A DNA stretch of 6,617 bases. Source: Chloroflexota bacterium. Its GTDB lineage: Bacteria > Chloroflexota > UBA4733. The notes beneath the pieces are model-generated. The model saw nothing but the letters and a program-made list of their open reading frames with translations, ran no database searches and was not told the origin of the DNA. Both the position numbers and the translations under genes were made by a program. The stretch lies in contig JAICXR010000193.1 in assembly GCA_025980355.1 (NCBI GenBank), forward strand, positions 1 through 6,617, in the 5' to 3' direction. Below are positions 5,844-6,617 of this stretch, piece after piece (position 1 is the first letter of the stretch; each line of letters starts with the position of its first letter).

Positions 5844-5875
5844 CGTAGGGACGGCCACGGGGGGCCGCCCCTACG
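5844..5875. repeat. REP-like palindrome of the GTAGGG...CCCCTAC type
   Basis: CGTAGGG-A-CGGCC (5844-5856) pairs with GGCCG-C-CCCTACG (5863-5875) across a 6-base loop, giving 12 pairs in 13 positions with one A/C mismatch. It starts 40 bases after the second binding-protein stop codon. Palindromes starting GTAGGG(G) and ending CCCCTAC recur between genes in many environmental bacterial genomes, including Chloroflexota, by my recollection. Only one copy is visible here, so repeat status is inferred. No T-tract follows, so it is at most a 3'-end stabiliser. Confidence 0.55.
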
Positions 5876-5885
5876 GGCGCACCCC

Positions 5886-5895
5886 GACCCGGGTC
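5886..5895. repeat. 10-base palindrome GACCCGGGTC
   Basis: This perfect 10-base dyad lies 10 bases after the REP-like element and 29 bases before the TATACT box, upstream of the enolase-superfamily gene. It could be an operator or part of a longer degenerate repeat unit. It is short and GC-rich enough to occur by chance. Confidence 0.25.
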
Positions 5896-5924
5896 CAGAC
5901 TGATCTGTGGGACGCTTGGAACGA

Positions 5925-5930
5925 TATACT
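5925..5930 (+). promoter_or_regulatory. Candidate -10 box for the enolase-superfamily gene
   Basis: TATACT matches TATAAT at five of six positions and is an AT-rich island in GC-rich surroundings. No good -35 is present: TGATCT lies 18 bases upstream. Transcription from about 5937 would give a leader of about 100 bases that includes the inverted repeats at 5941-6002. Confidence 0.42.
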
Positions 5931-5940
5931 GGGCGGCAAA

Positions 5941-6002
5941 GCGACGGTGACACCGGAAGTCGCTCCTGGGTGGGGTGGCCGTCACCATTGTGAATCCGTC
6001 GC
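5941..6002 (+). other. Foldable leader region with alternative stems
   Basis: GCGACGG (5941-5947) is the exact complement of CCGTCGC (5996-6002). GGTGAC (5946-5951) is complementary to GTCACC (5981-5986). A competing short stem pairs GCGAC (5941-5945) with GTCGC (5959-5963). The first two can nest into one long interrupted stem. The third is incompatible with the first because both need 5941-5945. Such alternatives are what a leader switch would need, but no known riboswitch core is recognised, and the ribosome-binding site lies outside the stems. Confidence 0.3.
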
Positions 6003-6035
6003 CATAGCGAGGTAAGGGCAGGGGTATCTACGAGT

Positions 6036-6617
6036 ATGGGCAAACCGACTGACGTCCGTCCGATTGGGGCGAGGCTCTATTTTCTCCCGATGCGGGCGCG
6101 CATTCCCGTCAAGTTCGGACCCGAAACCACACGCGATGTGACCTCCGCCCGGGTCTGCGTGCGTGTCGAAGACCGCCAGGGCGCCTCCGCCGAGGGCTGG
6201 GGGGAGACGCCTTTGAGCGTCTCCTGGGTCTGGCCGAGCAGCGTCCCGCTGGCGGAGCGAGAGCAGGCCTTGCAGGGGCTCTGTGCAGAGTTGACGAAGG
6301 CCTGGGCTCGCTTCGATGTCTGGGGCCACCCGCTGGAGGTCGGCCACGCCTTCCTGGAGCGCGAGCTGCCCCGTCTGCTCGATCAGGCCAACGCTCGCCG
6401 GGCCGGGCGCGAGGCGATGCCCTGGCTGGCGGCGCTGGTCTGTTGCTCCGCCTTCGACCTGGCGTTGCACGACGCCTACGGCGTGTTGCACGGCGTCCCG
6501 GTCTACAGCACCTACAACGCCCGCTACATGAACGCCGACCTGTCCGCCTACCTCGCGCCGGACGCCCAGGCCGTCGCCGCCGCACCGTCCTTCGCCGGGA
6601 AGTATCCCAAGGACTTC
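6036..6617 (+). CDS. Enolase-superfamily (mandelate racemase/muconate lactonizing-like) protein, N-terminal part
   Basis: An ATG at 6036 opens 194 codons that run off the right edge. The in-frame stop upstream is TGA at 5991, this is the first ATG after it, and AGGGG lies 11 bases before it. The visible part resembles the N-terminal capping domain of enolase-superfamily enzymes: RLYFLPMRARIPVKFG at 13-28, then strands with ARVCVRVEDRQG, the turn EGWGETPLS (53-61), a helical region with RFDVWGHPLEVGHAF, and SAFDLALHDAYG (142-153), the usual entry into the barrel. By recollection, an uncharacterised group annotated as enolase C-terminal domain-like shares AEGWGETPLS and GHPLEVGH. Family members abstract a proton alpha to a carboxylate, using barrel lysines and acidic metal ligands; all of those would lie beyond the window, so activity cannot be judged. 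The context beside sugar-type binding proteins fits sugar-acid metabolism. Confidence 0.82.
   Translation, partial: MGKPTDVRPIGARLYFLPMRARIPVKFGPETTRDVTSARVCVRVEDRQGASAEGWGETPLSVSWVWPSSVPLAEREQALQGLCAELTKAWARFDVWGHPLEVGHAFLERELPRLLDQANARRAGREAMPWLAALVCCSAFDLALHDAYGVLHGVPVYSTYNARYMNADLSAYLAPDAQAVAAAPSFAGKYPKDF

Noticed and set aside
5937..6035. T-box or cobalamin-type riboswitch suggested by GGUGACACC and GGGUGGGGUGG
   Set aside because: The surrounding conserved cores of those classes are absent. The resemblance is limited to short G-rich strings expected in GC-rich DNA.
5546..6043. Minus-strand open frame covering the gap before the enolase-superfamily gene
   Set aside because: The product shows no domain, more than half overlaps binding protein 2 antisense, and the gap is better explained by a palindrome and promoter elements.
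1..6617. CRISPR arrays, tRNA or rRNA genes, insertion sequences, toxin-antitoxin or defence genes
   Set aside because: No regularly spaced repeats, cloverleaf-like segments, transposase motifs or terminal repeats were seen on either strand. All long real frames are accounted for by signalling, binding-protein and enzyme genes.

Overview
The window is G+C-rich DNA, with long antisense open frames that come from G/C at third codon positions. It holds six genes: four complete and two cut by the window ends. Predicted lipoprotein solute-binding proteins with Tat-like signals and long Ser/Thr/Ala linkers, plus a palindrome of the GTAGGG...CCCCTAC type, suggest a Chloroflexota-like bacterium, probably monoderm. 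No marker gene is present, so this is an inference and not a firm assignment.

Minus-strand block (about 1-2472), read right to left: an OmpR-family response regulator (1771-2472); a membrane sensor histidine kinase overlapping its end (231-1787); then, after 116 bases with a weak candidate terminator, the first 38 codons of a membrane-anchored protein leaving the window at base 1. The regulator has no Shine-Dalgarno sequence and may be leaderless, with a TACACT box 7 bases before its ATG.

The 188-base divergent gap (2473-2660) carries a perfect 9-1-9 palindrome, a good -35/-10 pair facing right, and inverted repeats laid over both promoter boxes. This arrangement would suit shared control of the two divergent units, possibly by the regulator encoded alongside.

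Plus-strand block (2661-6617): two tandem family-1 solute-binding lipoproteins of nearly equal length (501 and 502 residues), both with the lipobox cysteine at residue 34 and nearly identical ribosome-binding leaders. They look like an old duplication. No permease or ATPase gene lies beside them in this window. A 232-base gap follows, with a REP-like palindrome, a TATACT box and a foldable leader. Last comes the N-terminal part of an enolase-superfamily (mandelate racemase/muconate lactonizing enzyme-like) protein, cut off before its catalytic barrel residues.

Working model (inference): an extracellular sensor and its regulator sit beside a carbohydrate or sugar-acid uptake and catabolism locus, with binding proteins capturing the ligand outside the membrane and an enolase-superfamily enzyme acting on an acid in the cytoplasm. 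The substrate cannot be read from the sequence. I found no CRISPR array, tRNA, rRNA, transposase or other obvious novel defence-type system. The most unusual material is in the intergenic regions and the paired binding proteins.
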